Source: an uncultured Prevotella sp. (lineage in GTDB: Bacteria; Bacteroidota; Bacteroidia; Bacteroidales; Bacteroidaceae). Taken from it: a stretch of DNA of 64,000 nt. Numbering within the stretch: position 1 is the first letter of the stretch; the number at the start of each line of letters is the position of its first letter. The position numbers and the translations under genes are program-made. The notes under the pieces are model-generated. The model worked only from the letters and a program-made list of their open reading frames with translations. It did not search any database and was not told the origin of the DNA. Location: the NCBI GenBank assembly GCA_905233245.1, contig CAJODK010000001.1, positions 1 to 64,000 of the forward strand, written 5' to 3'. Shown in pieces: positions 34,538 to 45,185 of the stretch.

Positions 34538-35458
34538 TCACACTACGCCGATGATGTCGTGGAGGTCGGAGTAGTGATGGCGGTCGAGCCACTGGCTGAT
34601 GCCGTTGCGTATCTTGAGGGTGATGGCGGGGTCGAGGAAATTGGCGGTGCCGACCTCGATGGCGGTGGCGCCTGCCATGAAGAATTCGATGGCGTCCTCT
34701 GCACTGGAGATGCCGCCGAGCCCGATGACTGGAATGCGCACTGCCTTGGCTACCTGGTGTACCATGCGGAGGGCAACGGGTTTGACGCAGGGACCGCTGA
34801 GTCCTCCCGTGCCGATGGAGAGGAGCGGCTGGCGACGCTCGATATCGATGGCCATGCCCATGAGGGTGTTGATGAGTGATACTGCATCGGCACCCTCTGC
34901 CTCTACGGCGCTGGCTATCGCTGCTATGTCGGTGACGTTGGGGGATAGTTTCACTATCAGCGTCTTGTCATAACGGCGCCTTACCTCCCTGACCACGCTG
35001 ACGGCTCCCTTGACGGTGGTGCCGAACGCCATGCCGCCGTGCTTCACATTGGGGCAGGAGATATTGAGCTCGATGGCGGGGATGGAGCTGAGCTCGTTGA
35101 TGCGGGCGGCGCACTCTCCGTAGTCTTCCACGGTGGAGCCGCTGACATTGACGATGAAGTGGGTGTCGATATCCTTGATCTGGGGATAGATGTTCTTGCA
35201 GAAGTAATCGACGCCCTTGTTCTGCAGTCCGACGCAGTTGAGCATACCGCTGGCGGTCTCGTGCATGCGTGGGTAGTCATTGCCCTCGCGGTGGTGGAGG
35301 GTGGTGCCCTTGACGATGATGGCGCCTATCTGGTCGAGTGGTACGAAGTCCTGAAACTCTACGCCGTAGCCGAAGGTGCCTGAGGCTGTCATGACGGGGT
35401 TCTTGAGTTCCAGTTTTCCTATGTTTACGCTTAAGTTTGCCATTGTTTGTTTTACCAT
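34538..35458 (-). CDS. pyrD: dihydroorotate dehydrogenase B, catalytic subunit
   Basis: The 306-residue FMN enzyme oxidises dihydroorotate to orotate in pyrimidine synthesis. Markers are [28 protein letters not shown] with the class 1 active-site Cys, and [10 protein letters not shown] second ATG at 35443 (MANLSVNIG) is equally likely as the start. It overlaps pyrK by 7 nt and works with it as class 1B. Confidence 0.95.
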   Translation of the reverse strand: MVKQTMANLSVNIGKLELKNPVMTASGTFGYGVEFQDFVPLDQIGAIIVKGTTLHHREGNDYPRMHETASGMLNCVGLQNKGVDYFCKNIYPQIKDIDTHFIVNVSGSTVEDYGECAARINELSSIPAIELNISCPNVKHGGMAFGTTVKGAVSVVREVRRRYDKTLIVKLSPNVTDIAAIASAVEAEGADAVSLINTLMGMAIDIERRQPLLSIGTGGLSGPCVKPVALRMVHQVAKAVRIPVIGLGGISSAEDAIEFFMAGATAIEVGTANFLDPAITLKIRNGISQWLDRHHYSDLHDIIGVV

Positions 35459-36225
35459 GTTAGTCTCTTGGAATTGATAACCGGTCCCTCGGTGCAGATG
35501 CAGATATTGCCTCGGTCATTGGTCTTCTCTACGCAGCATAGGCAGGCGCCGAGTCCGCATGCCATCTTGTTTTCGAGGCTTACCTCGCACTCTGTGCCGA
35601 TGTTCTGTGCCTTGCGGCTGACGGCTGCCATCATGGGTTTGGGACCGCAGGTGGAGATGAGGTCAAACTGCTCACTGGACCACAGGGAGTGGTCGGTGAC
35701 GAAGCCTCGCTCGCCCTCTGTGCCGTCCTCTGTGGTGATGAAGACGCGGCCGAGGGCACGGAAATTATCGAGGAGCAGGAGGTCACCGGCGCTGCGTGCT
35801 CCGAGGAGGAAGGTGGGCTCAGCGCCCATCTCGCGTATCTTGCGTCCGAGGTAGAGTAGGGGTGCCACTCCTACGCCGCCCCCTACGAGGAGGTGTCTCT
35901 TGCTATTCTCCGCAGGGAGGGTAAAGCCGTTGCCCAGGGGGAGCATGACATTGAGAGTGTCGCCTGGGAGGAGTCGGCCGAGGCGTCGTGTGCCGTCGCC
36001 GATGCAGGCTACGAGGAGATGGAGTTCGTTGTTATGGTAATCGACGTCATTGATGGAGATAGGGCGGCGCAGGAATGTCTGCGGAGAGTCATCGACGCGC
36101 ACCTCCACAAACTGTCCGGGCAGCATCTCGGGGAGCGGCTGCGAGTCGGTGAGGATGAGGAGTACGTACTTGTCATTGATGTGTCGTACCTCCTTGACGC
36201 TGAGGTCTATGCAGTATTTCTTCAT
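35452..36225 (-). CDS. pyrK: dihydroorotate dehydrogenase B, electron transfer subunit
   Basis: The 257-residue protein passes electrons from PyrD to NAD. It has an FAD-binding domain ([10 protein letters not shown]), an NAD domain ([17 protein letters not shown]) and the 2Fe-2S cysteines in CGLGACLCC...CICTEGPV. It overlaps the pepD stop region by 4 nt and is read from the pepD promoter. Confidence 0.95.
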   Translation of the reverse strand: MKKYCIDLSVKEVRHINDKYVLLILTDSQPLPEMLPGQFVEVRVDDSPQTFLRRPISINDVDYHNNELHLLVACIGDGTRRLGRLLPGDTLNVMLPLGNGFTLPAENSKRHLLVGGGVGVAPLLYLGRKIREMGAEPTFLLGARSAGDLLLLDNFRALGRVFITTEDGTEGERGFVTDHSLWSSEQFDLISTCGPKPMMAAVSRKAQNIGTECEVSLENKMACGLGACLCCVEKTNDRGNICICTEGPVINSKRLTW

Positions 36226-37673
36226 AATGTCTTGAGGATTTCGAGTACGAGGTTATATACCTTGCCGACGGACGGGATATGCAGTCTCTCGTCGGGGGAG
36301 TGCACGCCTCTCATGGTAGGACCGATGGAGAGCATGTCGAGGTGAGGATAGCGCTCGGCGAAGAGTCCGCACTCCAGTCCGGCATGGATGCCGATGATGG
36401 TGGGCTCGGTGCCGTAGAGTCGCTCGTAGCACTGGCGTGCGGTCTCACGTATGCGGCTGTGGGGGTTCATCTTCCAGGCCGGGTAACCGTCGTTGTGGAT
36501 GATGGAGTCGGCACCGGCGAGCTGGAAGACTGCGGTGACGGTATTCACCATATTGGTGAGGTTGCTCATCACGCTGCTGCGCTGGCTGGTGTTGATGACG
36601 AGCTGGGTGTCCTCGGTGCGTATGACGGCGAGATTGCTGGAGGTCTCGGTGAGATTGCCGAGGGACAAATCCTGCACTACGCTGAATACTCCGTGATGAA
36701 CGGCCTGCAGGGCGGTGACGATACGACGGCTGAGCTCTGGGGGCAGTACGGGCTGAGAGTCGGTGGACTCCATAAGGAACTCCATGGACTGCTCCGTGAC
36801 CTGAAACTCCTCCTCGGCGTCGGAGCAGAAGACATTCCAGTCCACGCGTACGTCTTCCTTGTCGACGAAGGGTACTGCGAAGATTATCTCTCCGTCGCGC
36901 GGTATGGCATTGTGCAGCTTGCCGGAATTGATGCTTGCCACGCGTATGTCGCGCTTCTCCTGCTGCAGGTAGAGGAAGCGGGAGAGGAGCTTGGCGGCAT
37001 TGGCGCGCTTCTTATTGATATCGTCGCCGGAGTGTCCGCCGGTGAGTCCCTTGATAGTGGCGCGCACGAAGAAGTATCCTTCGGGTGCTGACACCTTATT
37101 ATATTTAAAGGTGGCGGTGGTCGTCTTGCCGCCGGCGCAGGAGACGTAGAAGAGTCCCTCGTCCTCGGAGTCGAGATTTATGAGCATCTCGCCTTGCAGC
37201 ATGCCTGCCTCGAGATTGTTGGCACCGGTGAGTCCCGTCTCCTCGTCGCGCGTGAAGAGACACTCTATGGGACCGTGCTCCAGGTCGGTGGCATCGAGGA
37301 TGGCGAGCTGCATGGCGCAACCGATGCCGTCGTCAGCACCGAGGGTAGTGCCCTCGGCACGCAGCCACTCACCGTCGATGTACGTCTTGATAGGGTCATG
37401 GAGGAAGTCTATCTGGTAATCGACGAGTTTGTCGCACACCATGTCCATGTGACTCTGTATGGTAACTACCGGCACTGCCTCGCGACCTGGCGTGGCGGGT
37501 TTGCGTATGAGTACGTTGCCGATATTATCTACTATGGTCTCGAGCCCGTGCTGCTCACCGAAGTGGCGCAGGTACGCAATCATCTGTTCCTCGTGCTTGG
37601 AAGGACGCGGAATCTGATTAATCTCACTGAAAAAGCGGAATACGCTTTCTGGCTTTAAGTCTTTTTTATTCAA
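36222..37673 (-). CDS. pepD: aminoacyl-histidine dipeptidase
   Basis: The 483-residue M20-family metallopeptidase cleaves Xaa-His dipeptides such as carnosine. Metal and active-site motifs are IQSHMDMVC, TTLGADDGIGCA, TRDEETGLTGA and the later GIHAGLECG. First gene of the pepD-pyrK-pyrD run. Confidence 0.93.
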   Translation of the reverse strand: MNKKDLKPESVFRFFSEINQIPRPSKHEEQMIAYLRHFGEQHGLETIVDNIGNVLIRKPATPGREAVPVVTIQSHMDMVCDKLVDYQIDFLHDPIKTYIDGEWLRAEGTTLGADDGIGCAMQLAILDATDLEHGPIECLFTRDEETGLTGANNLEAGMLQGEMLINLDSEDEGLFYVSCAGGKTTTATFKYNKVSAPEGYFFVRATIKGLTGGHSGDDINKKRANAAKLLSRFLYLQQEKRDIRVASINSGKLHNAIPRDGEIIFAVPFVDKEDVRVDWNVFCSDAEEEFQVTEQSMEFLMESTDSQPVLPPELSRRIVTALQAVHHGVFSVVQDLSLGNLTETSSNLAVIRTEDTQLVINTSQRSSVMSNLTNMVNTVTAVFQLAGADSIIHNDGYPAWKMNPHSRIRETARQCYERLYGTEPTIIGIHAGLECGLFAERYPHLDMLSIGPTMRGVHSPDERLHIPSVGKVYNLVLEILKTL

Positions 37674-37713
37674 AATTCACGTTTTTTATAGTGTGTAATC
37701 AAGTTTTTCTTAC

Positions 37714-37729
37714 TAACTTTGCAAAGTTA
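37714..37729. promoter_or_regulatory. back-to-back divergent -7 elements as a perfect palindrome
   Basis: The 16 bp TAACTTTGCAAAGTTA read the same on both strands, so each strand carries TAACTTTG. The plus element faces the OmpH-like gene and the minus element faces pepD, for which a TTG lies 19 nt upstream at 37751-37749. The two promoters cannot be occupied together. Confidence 0.75.
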
Positions 37730-37776
37730 CAAAAATAAATCGATAATTCAACATTCATAATTCATTATTTTCACGA

Positions 37777-38385
37777 ATGACAAAGAAAAATCTTTTCAGC
37801 GTAATGGCGATGGCCTTCTGTGGCCTCGCTATTCTCTCTTCTTGTGACAAGTCTCCCAAGGCTGACGAACAGCCTGCTGCTACGACAGCCAGCAAGCCTT
37901 CCGACCTCAGGATAGCCTATGTGGAGGTGGATTCACTGATGACGCAGTATGAGTACTGCAAGGAGTACTCTCTCATACTGGAGAAGAAGAGTCAGAACAT
38001 CCAGGCTACCCTGCAGCAGAAGGGTCAGGCTCTGCAACAGGCTGCCAACAACTTCCAGCAGAAACTGCAGCAGAATGCTTACACTCGTGAGCAGGCAGAG
38101 CAGGTACAGGCTGGCCTGCAGAAGCAGAATGCCGACCTCGAGGCTCTGCAGCAAAGACTGAGTGCGGAATTCCAGGAGGAGACGGCAAAGTTTAACGAGG
38201 CTCTGCACGACTCCCTGCAGCACTTCCTGGCAAAGTACAACAAGGACAAGAAATACACTATGATACTCTCTAAGAGCGGTGACAATATCCTGTATGCTGA
38301 CAAGACCATCGACATCACCAATGATATCATCACCGGTCTGAACAAGGCATACAAGAAGGGTTCCGCTACGGAGAAGAAGAAGTAA
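37777..38385 (+). CDS. OmpH/Skp-family periplasmic chaperone, lipoprotein form
   Basis: The 202-residue protein starts with a lipoprotein signal (AILSSC, Cys near 23) and then RIAYVEVDSLMTQYEY, the OmpH/Skp start, followed by a Gln-rich coiled coil (about 65-140) and a C-terminal strand region. It would guard outer-membrane proteins in the periplasm. It is followed directly by an oxidoreductase gene. Confidence 0.87.
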   Translation: MTKKNLFSVMAMAFCGLAILSSCDKSPKADEQPAATTASKPSDLRIAYVEVDSLMTQYEYCKEYSLILEKKSQNIQATLQQKGQALQQAANNFQQKLQQNAYTREQAEQVQAGLQKQNADLEALQQRLSAEFQEETAKFNEALHDSLQHFLAKYNKDKKYTMILSKSGDNILYADKTIDITNDIITGLNKAYKKGSATEKKK

Positions 38386-39258
38386 ATGAAGCAGATACGC
38401 TGGGGCTTCATAGGAAGAGGTCCCGCTATGAATATCACAGAAGGAACAAGTGTTGTGGCTCTCATGAGCCGCGATGCTGAGGAGGCACGCTCTCTTGCTA
38501 AGCAGCAGGGCGTGCCTACTTGGTACACCGACCCTCAGGCTCTCATCGACGACCCTCAGGTAAATGCCGTATATATAGCGGCACCTACGGCGTGTCATGT
38601 GACGTATGCCATCATGGCTATGAGGGCTGGCAAACCTGTCTGCATGGACGCTCCGCTGGCTGGCAGCTACGAGGACTGCGCCAGAATCAACCATGTGGCG
38701 CAGGAGATGCATGTGCCGTGCTACGTGATGTACTACAGGAGGTATCTGCCTTACTTCCAGAAAGTGAAGGAACTGGTAAACCAGCAGCGGATAGGGCGCA
38801 TCAAGAATGTGCACGTGAGACTGGCGGCTGGAGAGGGTGACTTCTACGGACAGGCTGCCCAGCAGTTTGACCTCTTGCAGGAATTCTTCGGCGTCATCAC
38901 CCATGCTGAAGGATACTCTGCCTCTGCCGACTCCGTGGCGGCGTGCTTCAAGTTTGAGAACGGCATAATAGGCAGTGCCTCATGGTGCTTCACTGCCCAT
39001 GAGTCGGCCCGTGAGGACCGCATAGAGATAATAGGCGACGAGGGACTGATATGCTTCTCCGTATTCCACCAGGAGCCCGTGAGACTGCATCTCTCAGAGG
39101 GAACGCAGGAGTTTGACATCCATCATCCGGACAATCTTATGGCCCCCATCATCAGGATAGTGACAGAGACACTGCAGGGCAGGGGTGATGCGCAGTGTAC
39201 CTCGCTAAGTGCTACGCCCACCAACTGGGTGCTGGACAAGATACTGGGAAGATTCTGA
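38386..39258 (+). CDS. Gfo/Idh/MocA family oxidoreductase
   Basis: The 290-residue protein begins at the base after the previous stop. It has a Rossmann start (RWGFIGRGPAMNI), the DDPQVNAVYIAAPTACHVTYA stretch and the family GKPVCMDAPLAGS, where the usual E-K-P is altered to D-A-P, so the normal catalytic Lys appears to be missing. It may therefore bind rather than oxidise a sugar; that is inference. The substrate is unknown. Confidence 0.85.
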   Translation: MKQIRWGFIGRGPAMNITEGTSVVALMSRDAEEARSLAKQQGVPTWYTDPQALIDDPQVNAVYIAAPTACHVTYAIMAMRAGKPVCMDAPLAGSYEDCARINHVAQEMHVPCYVMYYRRYLPYFQKVKELVNQQRIGRIKNVHVRLAAGEGDFYGQAAQQFDLLQEFFGVITHAEGYSASADSVAACFKFENGIIGSASWCFTAHESAREDRIEIIGDEGLICFSVFHQEPVRLHLSEGTQEFDIHHPDNLMAPIIRIVTETLQGRGDAQCTSLSATPTNWVLDKILGRF

Positions 39259-39280
39259 TACCAAAACTACAAAAAAAATC

Positions 39281-40426
39281 TTGCGCAATCTACTACTATA
39301 CATAGCACTCGCATTTTCGATGACGGGAAGAGCGCAGATGACGGACTCAATCCCGACCCCTCTCTGTGTAGAGAGGGGAGATAGCGTGGCTATTGATACG
39401 GTGGCGGTGGATACTGTGCCGAAGAAAAAGAATAACATCTTCAGGAAGATGTACAACTTCGTCAACAAATGCTTCTCCCCGCAGCGTGACCTGAGATACA
39501 TAGACGTGCAGGACTACTACAACTGGTGCGGCATGATGCAGGTATCGACGCGTTTTGAGGTGGTGCAACTGGATGCTGACGAGAAATTCCTGCTGAGGGT
39601 GTCACCACGTCCTCGTACCCGTGTGGGACCGTTCTTTGGATGGAGATTTGCCTTCTTCGGTTACAACATCGACCTCAAGAGCATCTTTATCAACAGTGAA
39701 GATACGGACCTGAGCGGTTCGATATACTCCGCAGCCTTCGGTCTGGACCTGTTCTACCGCAGGGTGGGGGGAAATTTCAACATCAACAAACTGAAGGTGA
39801 ACGGCATGGATATGTCGCAGTACCTCAAGGGCCAACCTTTTGACGGCATACACATGGCGATGACGAGGGTGTGCTTCAACTATATCTTCAACTACAAGCA
39901 CTACTCGCAGCAGGCCGCATTCAGTCAGACTCACCGTCAGCTGATATCAGCAGGTTCACCGATTGTAGGCATCCAGTATGCCCACAATAAGAGTGACATC
40001 AACTGGCAGGCACTGACGCAGAAGATGAACGAGATAAGCGGCACCACCTTCGACAATGAGTCGCTCTCCGGCGAACAGTATAATGACGAGATATCGCTCT
40101 CTGGCGGATATGGCTACAACTGGGTATTTGCCAAGAACTGGATTTTTGGTATGGAGGCTACGGGCTCCGTCGGTTACCTGATACAACATACCCATACGGA
40201 ATACACACCGGACAGTCAGCGCTCTGGCCTATTCGGTGATATAGAAGGAGCGCTACGCAAGAATATCGCTCTTGGCGGTACCCTGCGTCTCGCTCTTATC
40301 TATAATTCCGGCCCGATATTTACGGGCTTGCAGTCTGTAGGATTCTACTATCAGCACGGTAATGGTGTCATGATGACGCGTGACCTGATAGCTTCGGTGT
40401 ATGCCCTCGTAGGCATAAACTTTTAG
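39281..40426 (+). CDS. DUF4421 family outer-membrane-associated protein
   Basis: I choose the TTG at 39281, which gives 381 residues with a good signal peptide ([18 protein letters not shown]). The ATG at 39209 would overlap the oxidoreductase by 50 nt and add 24 unrelated residues. The C-terminal half is rich in alternating aromatic strands and ends VYALVGINF, a barrel-like end with terminal Phe. DUF4421 function is unknown. It converges on pfkA with overlapping stop codons. Confidence 0.8.
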   Translation: MRNLLLYIALAFSMTGRAQMTDSIPTPLCVERGDSVAIDTVAVDTVPKKKNNIFRKMYNFVNKCFSPQRDLRYIDVQDYYNWCGMMQVSTRFEVVQLDADEKFLLRVSPRPRTRVGPFFGWRFAFFGYNIDLKSIFINSEDTDLSGSIYSAAFGLDLFYRRVGGNFNINKLKVNGMDMSQYLKGQPFDGIHMAMTRVCFNYIFNYKHYSQQAAFSQTHRQLISAGSPIVGIQYAHNKSDINWQALTQKMNEISGTTFDNESLSGEQYNDEISLSGGYGYNWVFAKNWIFGMEATGSVGYLIQHTHTEYTPDSQRSGLFGDIEGALRKNIALGGTLRLALIYNSGPIFTGLQSVGFYYQHGNGVMMTRDLIASVYALVGINF

Positions 40427-41400
40427 ATACTCAGCGTATTGAGCACCTCGACGAAACGGTGGTCAAGACCCTTGTCGGAACGGATGGCCTCAGAGAAAGG
40501 TACGAGGACGACATCACCCATGTGATAGCCTACCATAGCGTTGCGCTGACCACGCTTGAGAGCCTCGATAGCACCAGCACCCATGCAACTTGCAAGGATA
40601 CGGTCCTGAGCCGTGGGGGAACCGCCGCGCTGCAGATGGCCGAGGATAGAGACACGTACATCGTAGCCAGGGAACTCCTTCTTGACACGGTCAGCATAGT
40701 ACATAGCACCACACTTAGGTGACTCAGAAACAATCACGATACATGACTTCTTACTCTTGCGTATGCCTCGCTTCATGAATTCGGCGAGTTGGTCTTCGTC
40801 GGTCTGTTCCTCAGGGATGATGGCTGCCTCGGCACCGCATGCTATGGCACTGCTGAGAGCCAGGAAACCAGCGTCGCGTCCCATCACCTCGACGAAGAAT
40901 ATGCGCTCGTGAGACTGTGCGGTGTCGCGTATGCGGTCAACGCACTCCATGATGGTGTTCATAGTGGTGTCGTAACCGATGGTGGAATCAGTGCCGTAGA
41001 GATCGTTGTCGATGGTGCCGGGGAGTCCGATACATGGTACATCAAACTCGTCAGCGAACTCACGAGCGCCGGAGAGAGTGCCGTTGCCGCCGATGGCGAT
41101 AAGTGCGTCGATGCCGTGTTCCTTCATATTCTCGTATGCTTGCTGGCGTCCCTCATAGGTGCGAAAATCTTCAGAGCGTGCGGTGCGCAGTATGGTGCCA
41201 CCCCTGTTGATGATGCCCGATACATCCTCGGTGGTAAGATCCTTGATGTCGCCGTTGATGAGTCCTTCCCAACCGCGGTAGATGCCTTTGATTTTGAAAC
41301 CATTGCATATACCAGCCCTGGTGACGGCACGGATTGCAGCGTTCATGCCTGGTGCATCACCACCAGAGGTGAGGACACCGATAGTTTGAATTTTTGCCAT
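40423..41400 (-). CDS. pfkA: 6-phosphofructokinase
   Basis: The 325-residue ATP-type enzyme phosphorylates fructose 6-phosphate. Motifs: [39 protein letters not shown] and [12 protein letters not shown]. It ends a run that begins at serS and lies 13 nt after nhaD. The Gly-Gly-Asp start and the Asn-containing GGNGT loop (rather than GGDGS) are visible; the last may affect nucleotide preference. Confidence 0.95.
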   Translation of the reverse strand: MAKIQTIGVLTSGGDAPGMNAAIRAVTRAGICNGFKIKGIYRGWEGLINGDIKDLTTEDVSGIINRGGTILRTARSEDFRTYEGRQQAYENMKEHGIDALIAIGGNGTLSGAREFADEFDVPCIGLPGTIDNDLYGTDSTIGYDTTMNTIMECVDRIRDTAQSHERIFFVEVMGRDAGFLALSSAIACGAEAAIIPEEQTDEDQLAEFMKRGIRKSKKSCIVIVSESPKCGAMYYADRVKKEFPGYDVRVSILGHLQRGGSPTAQDRILASCMGAGAIEALKRGQRNAMVGYHMGDVVLVPFSEAIRSDKGLDHRFVEVLNTLSI

Positions 41401-41413
41401 AGTGATTATTGTT

Positions 41414-42784
41414 TTATGCGATTATACAAAGTACTATGAATGCCAGTATGCCTGACATGAATGTCAGCGGAGTGATGTGGCGGAAGTACCACTTGAGGGA
41501 TACATTCTGCATCTGCATCATCACGATGCCACTGATGGAACCGATGGCCAGAATGCTGCCACCCACAGCAGTGCCGAAGGAGAGCACCTTCCAGTAAGCA
41601 CCGCCTACGGAATAGTAGGGGATATCAGGGGTTACATCGTGCAGTGATATCATGGTGACACAAGAGGCGAAACTGTCCAGCACGGTGCTGATGAGTGCCG
41701 TGATAGAACCGATAATCCAGATATTGCCAATGAGGATGTCTATCTGAGTGGCAAACCAGTGCATGGCGCCCGTCTCGGTCACCACAGCGACAGCCAGCAT
41801 CACACCTATTATATATAGTATCTGCTGGATGGAGTTGTACTGCATCTTGTGAGGGGTGTCATCGAAACTGATGCGACGCTTGCGGTTGTCAAAGAGGGTG
41901 CGATTGAAGACCTCATTGATAATCCACAGCAGACTCAGCGTACACAGTGCACCGAGGAATGGCGGCAACTGCGTAATCTTGGAGAATGTAGGGATAAACC
42001 ACAGTCCGCCGATGCCTACGAGAAACATTACGAAGCGCTGCCATATCTTCAGATTGGTGTCATCACCACGGTAAGGCAGTGTAGGACGCTCTATATCCAC
42101 ATTCTTTGGCATCCTCATGCTGACGATAGCCGTAGGCAGAGCCCATGCCAGAAGACAGGGGATCGCCATGGTCAGTGTGTAGTCTGAGGCAGTGATGGCG
42201 CCCTTGTTCCACAAGACCAGTCCCGTAGGGTCACCGATGACCGTCAGTGCACCACCGAAGATTGTTGCCAGGAGTACCATCGAACCGTATAGCTTGCGGT
42301 CCTTGGTGCGAGGCAGAATGATATTGGTGATGGTGAGCATCAGTACAATGGTTGAGACATTGTCCAGATTGGCAGAGATGAAGAATGTGAAGGCTGTCAG
42401 TTTACACATCAGCAGACGGCTGTTCCGCGTCCTGATCCAGAGGGTGAGGAAGTCAAAGCAGCCGTTGGTATGCAGAATATTGACGATACTCATCGTGGCC
42501 AGCAGGAAGAGCACAATCGACGCTGCCTGTCCCAGATAGGGCAGGAAGATGCTCTTGGCGATATACTGCTTGACGGCGAGGCTGTTGTGCTGTATGCCGG
42601 CAAGGAAAGACTTGTAGTCAGCCCAGTGCTGGCTGGCTACGAAGTCTGTACCGAAACTGATGTAAAGCACCCAACCGACGGTGCAGGCAAAGATGGCCAC
42701 TGCCGCCTTGTTGATGTGGGTCTGTCGCTCCGTTGCTATCAGCAGGAGTGCGACAATCAGTATTGCTGTGATGAGTATTGTCAT
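41414..42784 (-). CDS. nhaD: NhaD-type sodium/proton antiporter
   Basis: The 456-residue membrane protein has about twelve helices and the family's [30 protein letters not shown] and [15 protein letters not shown] stretches. It exports Na+ for protons. A paralogue is at 50839-52155. It lies 24 nt after the flavoprotein gene and 13 nt before pfkA. Confidence 0.92.
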   Translation of the reverse strand: MTILITAILIVALLLIATERQTHINKAAVAIFACTVGWVLYISFGTDFVASQHWADYKSFLAGIQHNSLAVKQYIAKSIFLPYLGQAASIVLFLLATMSIVNILHTNGCFDFLTLWIRTRNSRLLMCKLTAFTFFISANLDNVSTIVLMLTITNIILPRTKDRKLYGSMVLLATIFGGALTVIGDPTGLVLWNKGAITASDYTLTMAIPCLLAWALPTAIVSMRMPKNVDIERPTLPYRGDDTNLKIWQRFVMFLVGIGGLWFIPTFSKITQLPPFLGALCTLSLLWIINEVFNRTLFDNRKRRISFDDTPHKMQYNSIQQILYIIGVMLAVAVVTETGAMHWFATQIDILIGNIWIIGSITALISTVLDSFASCVTMISLHDVTPDIPYYSVGGAYWKVLSFGTAVGGSILAIGSISGIVMMQMQNVSLKWYFRHITPLTFMSGILAFIVLCIIA

Positions 42785-42808
42785 CTATGTTTACAATTTT
42801 GCAATTTA

Positions 42809-45157
42809 CTATTTACAATTTTGCAAAGCCTCATGCATATTGGCAGCAGCCCTGCGTCCGTCACCCATAGCGAGGATAACGGTAGCACCACCGCGAACGA
42901 TGTCGCCACCAGCGAAGAGCATAGGACGTGATGACTGCATGTCGTCGCCAACGGCTATGGTGTTCTTGCGTCCCAGTTCCAGACCCTTGATAGATGTAGG
43001 AACGAGTGGGTTAGGTGATACACCAACAGCCACTACAACCTGGTCAACGTCGATGGTTATCTTTTCGCCAGTTGGTTCTGGAGAGCGACGACCAGAAGCA
43101 TCAGGTTCGCCAAGTTTCATGACCTCGAGAACAGCCTTGCTTACGGCACCCTTCTCATCGCCTATGTACTCAGCTGGGTTGTGCAGAGTGAGGAAGTTGA
43201 TACCCTCCTCCTTAGCGTGCTTTACCTCCTCCAGACGAGCAGGCATCTCAGCCTCAGAACGACGATAAACGAGTGTTACGTTAGCACCCAGACGCTTAGC
43301 CGTACGGCAAGAGTCCATAGCCGTGTTACCACCACCCACTACGAGCACGTTCTTGCCCAGATTCATTGGGGTATCTGTCTTTGGGTTGGCAGCATCCATG
43401 AGGTTCACACGAGTGAGGTACTCGTTTGAAGACATGATGTTGATAAGGTTCTCGCCAGGAATGTTCATGAAGTTTGGCAATCCAGCGCCAGAACCTACGA
43501 AGATGCCCTTGAAGCCGCTCTTCTCCAGTTCGTCAACAGAGATTGTCTTGCCCACGATTACGTCAGTCTGGAAGTGAACACCCATCTTGCGGAGGTTCTC
43601 TATCTCCACGTCAACAATAGCGTTAGGCAGACGGAACTCAGGGATACCATATTTGAGCACACCGCCAATCTCGTGCAGAGCCTCGAATACGTAAACGTCG
43701 TAGCCCTTTTTCACCATATCGCCAGCGAAAGAAAGTCCTGCAGGACCAGAACCCACCACAGCAATCTTGATGCCGTTAGATGGAGCTATCTCAGGCAGAG
43801 ACATCTGACCAGACTGGCGCTCGTAGTCAGCTGCGAAGCGCTCCAGATAGCCTATAGCCACAGCAGGCTCGTTCATCTTTAGGTGGATACACTTGCTCTC
43901 GCACTGCTTCTCCTGAGGGCAAACACGACCACAGACAGCAGGCAGGGCAGAAGTGTTCTTCAGCACCTTGGCAGCAGCCAGGAACTGACCGCGCTCTATA
44001 TTCTTGATGAATGAAGGAATGTTGATATTAACAGGACAGCCCTCTACACATGATGGGTTAGCGCAGTCCAAACAGCGCTTAGCCTCAGTGAGAGCCATCT
44101 CCTTGGTCAGGCCGATGTTTACCTCCTCAGTACGAGTGGTAGCACGATATACAGGGTCGAGCTCAGGCATCTTCACGCGCTCTATGGCTGTGCGCTCCTT
44201 TGGCTTCATGCTCTTGCGGAGCTCCTCACGCCAAGGTGCCTTGCGATCGAGCAATACCTCCATTGGGTCGTCCACAGGCTCAGCATCCATCTTCACGTCG
44301 GTCTTCTCTGTCTTGCCGCTGTTAGCGTCGCTATAAACGTGCTCAGCGTAGTGCTCCATCTCCTCGAGCTCAGCCTTCTTGAAGGTTCCCATGCGCTTGA
44401 ACATCTCGTCCCAGTCAACGAGGGCGCCGTCAAACTCAGGTCCGTCGATGCAGACAAATTTGGTCTTGCCTCCGATGGTCAGACGGCAGGCGCCACACAT
44501 GCCCGTTCCGTCAACCATGATGGTGTTGAGCGAAACGTCAGTAGATATGCCGTACTTCTGGGTTGTGAGGCAAGAGAACTTCATCATAATTGGAGGTCCG
44601 ATGGCGAAAGCCTTGTCGATATGTTCCTGCTCGGCAAACTTCTCGATACCTACTGTCACTACGCCCTTCTCGCCCTTTGAGCCGTCGTCAGTCATGATGA
44701 TGAGTTCGTCAGAGGAAGCACGCAGTTCGTCCTCGAGAATCACCAGCTCAGCTGTTCTGCCAGCCAATACGGTGAGCACTCTGTTGCCTGCAGCCTTCAG
44801 TCCGCGGACTATAGGCAACATAGGAGCAGCACCCACACCACCACAGGCGCAGATAACGGTTCCGAATTTCTCGATGTGTGTTGGGTTGCCGAGAGGTCCT
44901 ACTACGTCAGCCACTTCGTCGCCCACGTTGAGGTTACACAATTTGGTTGATGACAATCCCACTTCCTGAATTACCAATGTGATAGTGCCACGCTCTATGT
45001 CAGCATCTGCAATGGTCAGCGGCATACGCTCGCTGTGCTTGTCCACACGCACAATGACAAAGTTGCCTGGCTTACGGCTCTTAGCTATCAGCGGAGCCTC
45101 AATCTCGAAAAGGAACACCTTCTCAGAGAATTGTTTCTTGGTTACAATCTTGAACAT
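42809..45157 (-). CDS. fused PyrK-like/GltD-like flavoprotein (NfnAB or sulfide dehydrogenase type)
   Basis: Residues 1-280 are a ferredoxin-reductase module with GACRLTIGGKTKFVC iron-sulfur ligands. Residues 330-782 are a GltD-type module with the N-terminal cysteine cluster (CLDCANPSCVEGCPVN, CGRVCPQEKQCESKC), an FAD loop VGSGPAGLSFAG and an NADPH loop VVGGGNTAMDS. Fused forms are annotated as NADPH-dependent glutamate synthase or as ferredoxin:NADP transhydrogenase; the sequence does not decide between them. There is no glutaminase partner nearby, which favours electron bifurcation or transhydrogenation. Confidence 0.9.
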   Translation of the reverse strand: MFKIVTKKQFSEKVFLFEIEAPLIAKSRKPGNFVIVRVDKHSERMPLTIADADIERGTITLVIQEVGLSSTKLCNLNVGDEVADVVGPLGNPTHIEKFGTVICACGGVGAAPMLPIVRGLKAAGNRVLTVLAGRTAELVILEDELRASSDELIIMTDDGSKGEKGVVTVGIEKFAEQEHIDKAFAIGPPIMMKFSCLTTQKYGISTDVSLNTIMVDGTGMCGACRLTIGGKTKFVCIDGPEFDGALVDWDEMFKRMGTFKKAELEEMEHYAEHVYSDANSGKTEKTDVKMDAEPVDDPMEVLLDRKAPWREELRKSMKPKERTAIERVKMPELDPVYRATTRTEEVNIGLTKEMALTEAKRCLDCANPSCVEGCPVNINIPSFIKNIERGQFLAAAKVLKNTSALPAVCGRVCPQEKQCESKCIHLKMNEPAVAIGYLERFAADYERQSGQMSLPEIAPSNGIKIAVVGSGPAGLSFAGDMVKKGYDVYVFEALHEIGGVLKYGIPEFRLPNAIVDVEIENLRKMGVHFQTDVIVGKTISVDELEKSGFKGIFVGSGAGLPNFMNIPGENLINIMSSNEYLTRVNLMDAANPKTDTPMNLGKNVLVVGGGNTAMDSCRTAKRLGANVTLVYRRSEAEMPARLEEVKHAKEEGINFLTLHNPAEYIGDEKGAVSKAVLEVMKLGEPDASGRRSPEPTGEKITIDVDQVVVAVGVSPNPLVPTSIKGLELGRKNTIAVGDDMQSSRPMLFAGGDIVRGGATVILAMGDGRRAAANMHEALQNCK

Positions 45158-45185
45158 AATGTTTTTTTGTATGTGTTTTTGTTTT

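Noticed and set aside
36279..37091. 270-codon frame opposite pepD
   Set aside because: Antisense to a clear M20 peptidase; composition is typical of a shadow frame of a GC-rich gene.
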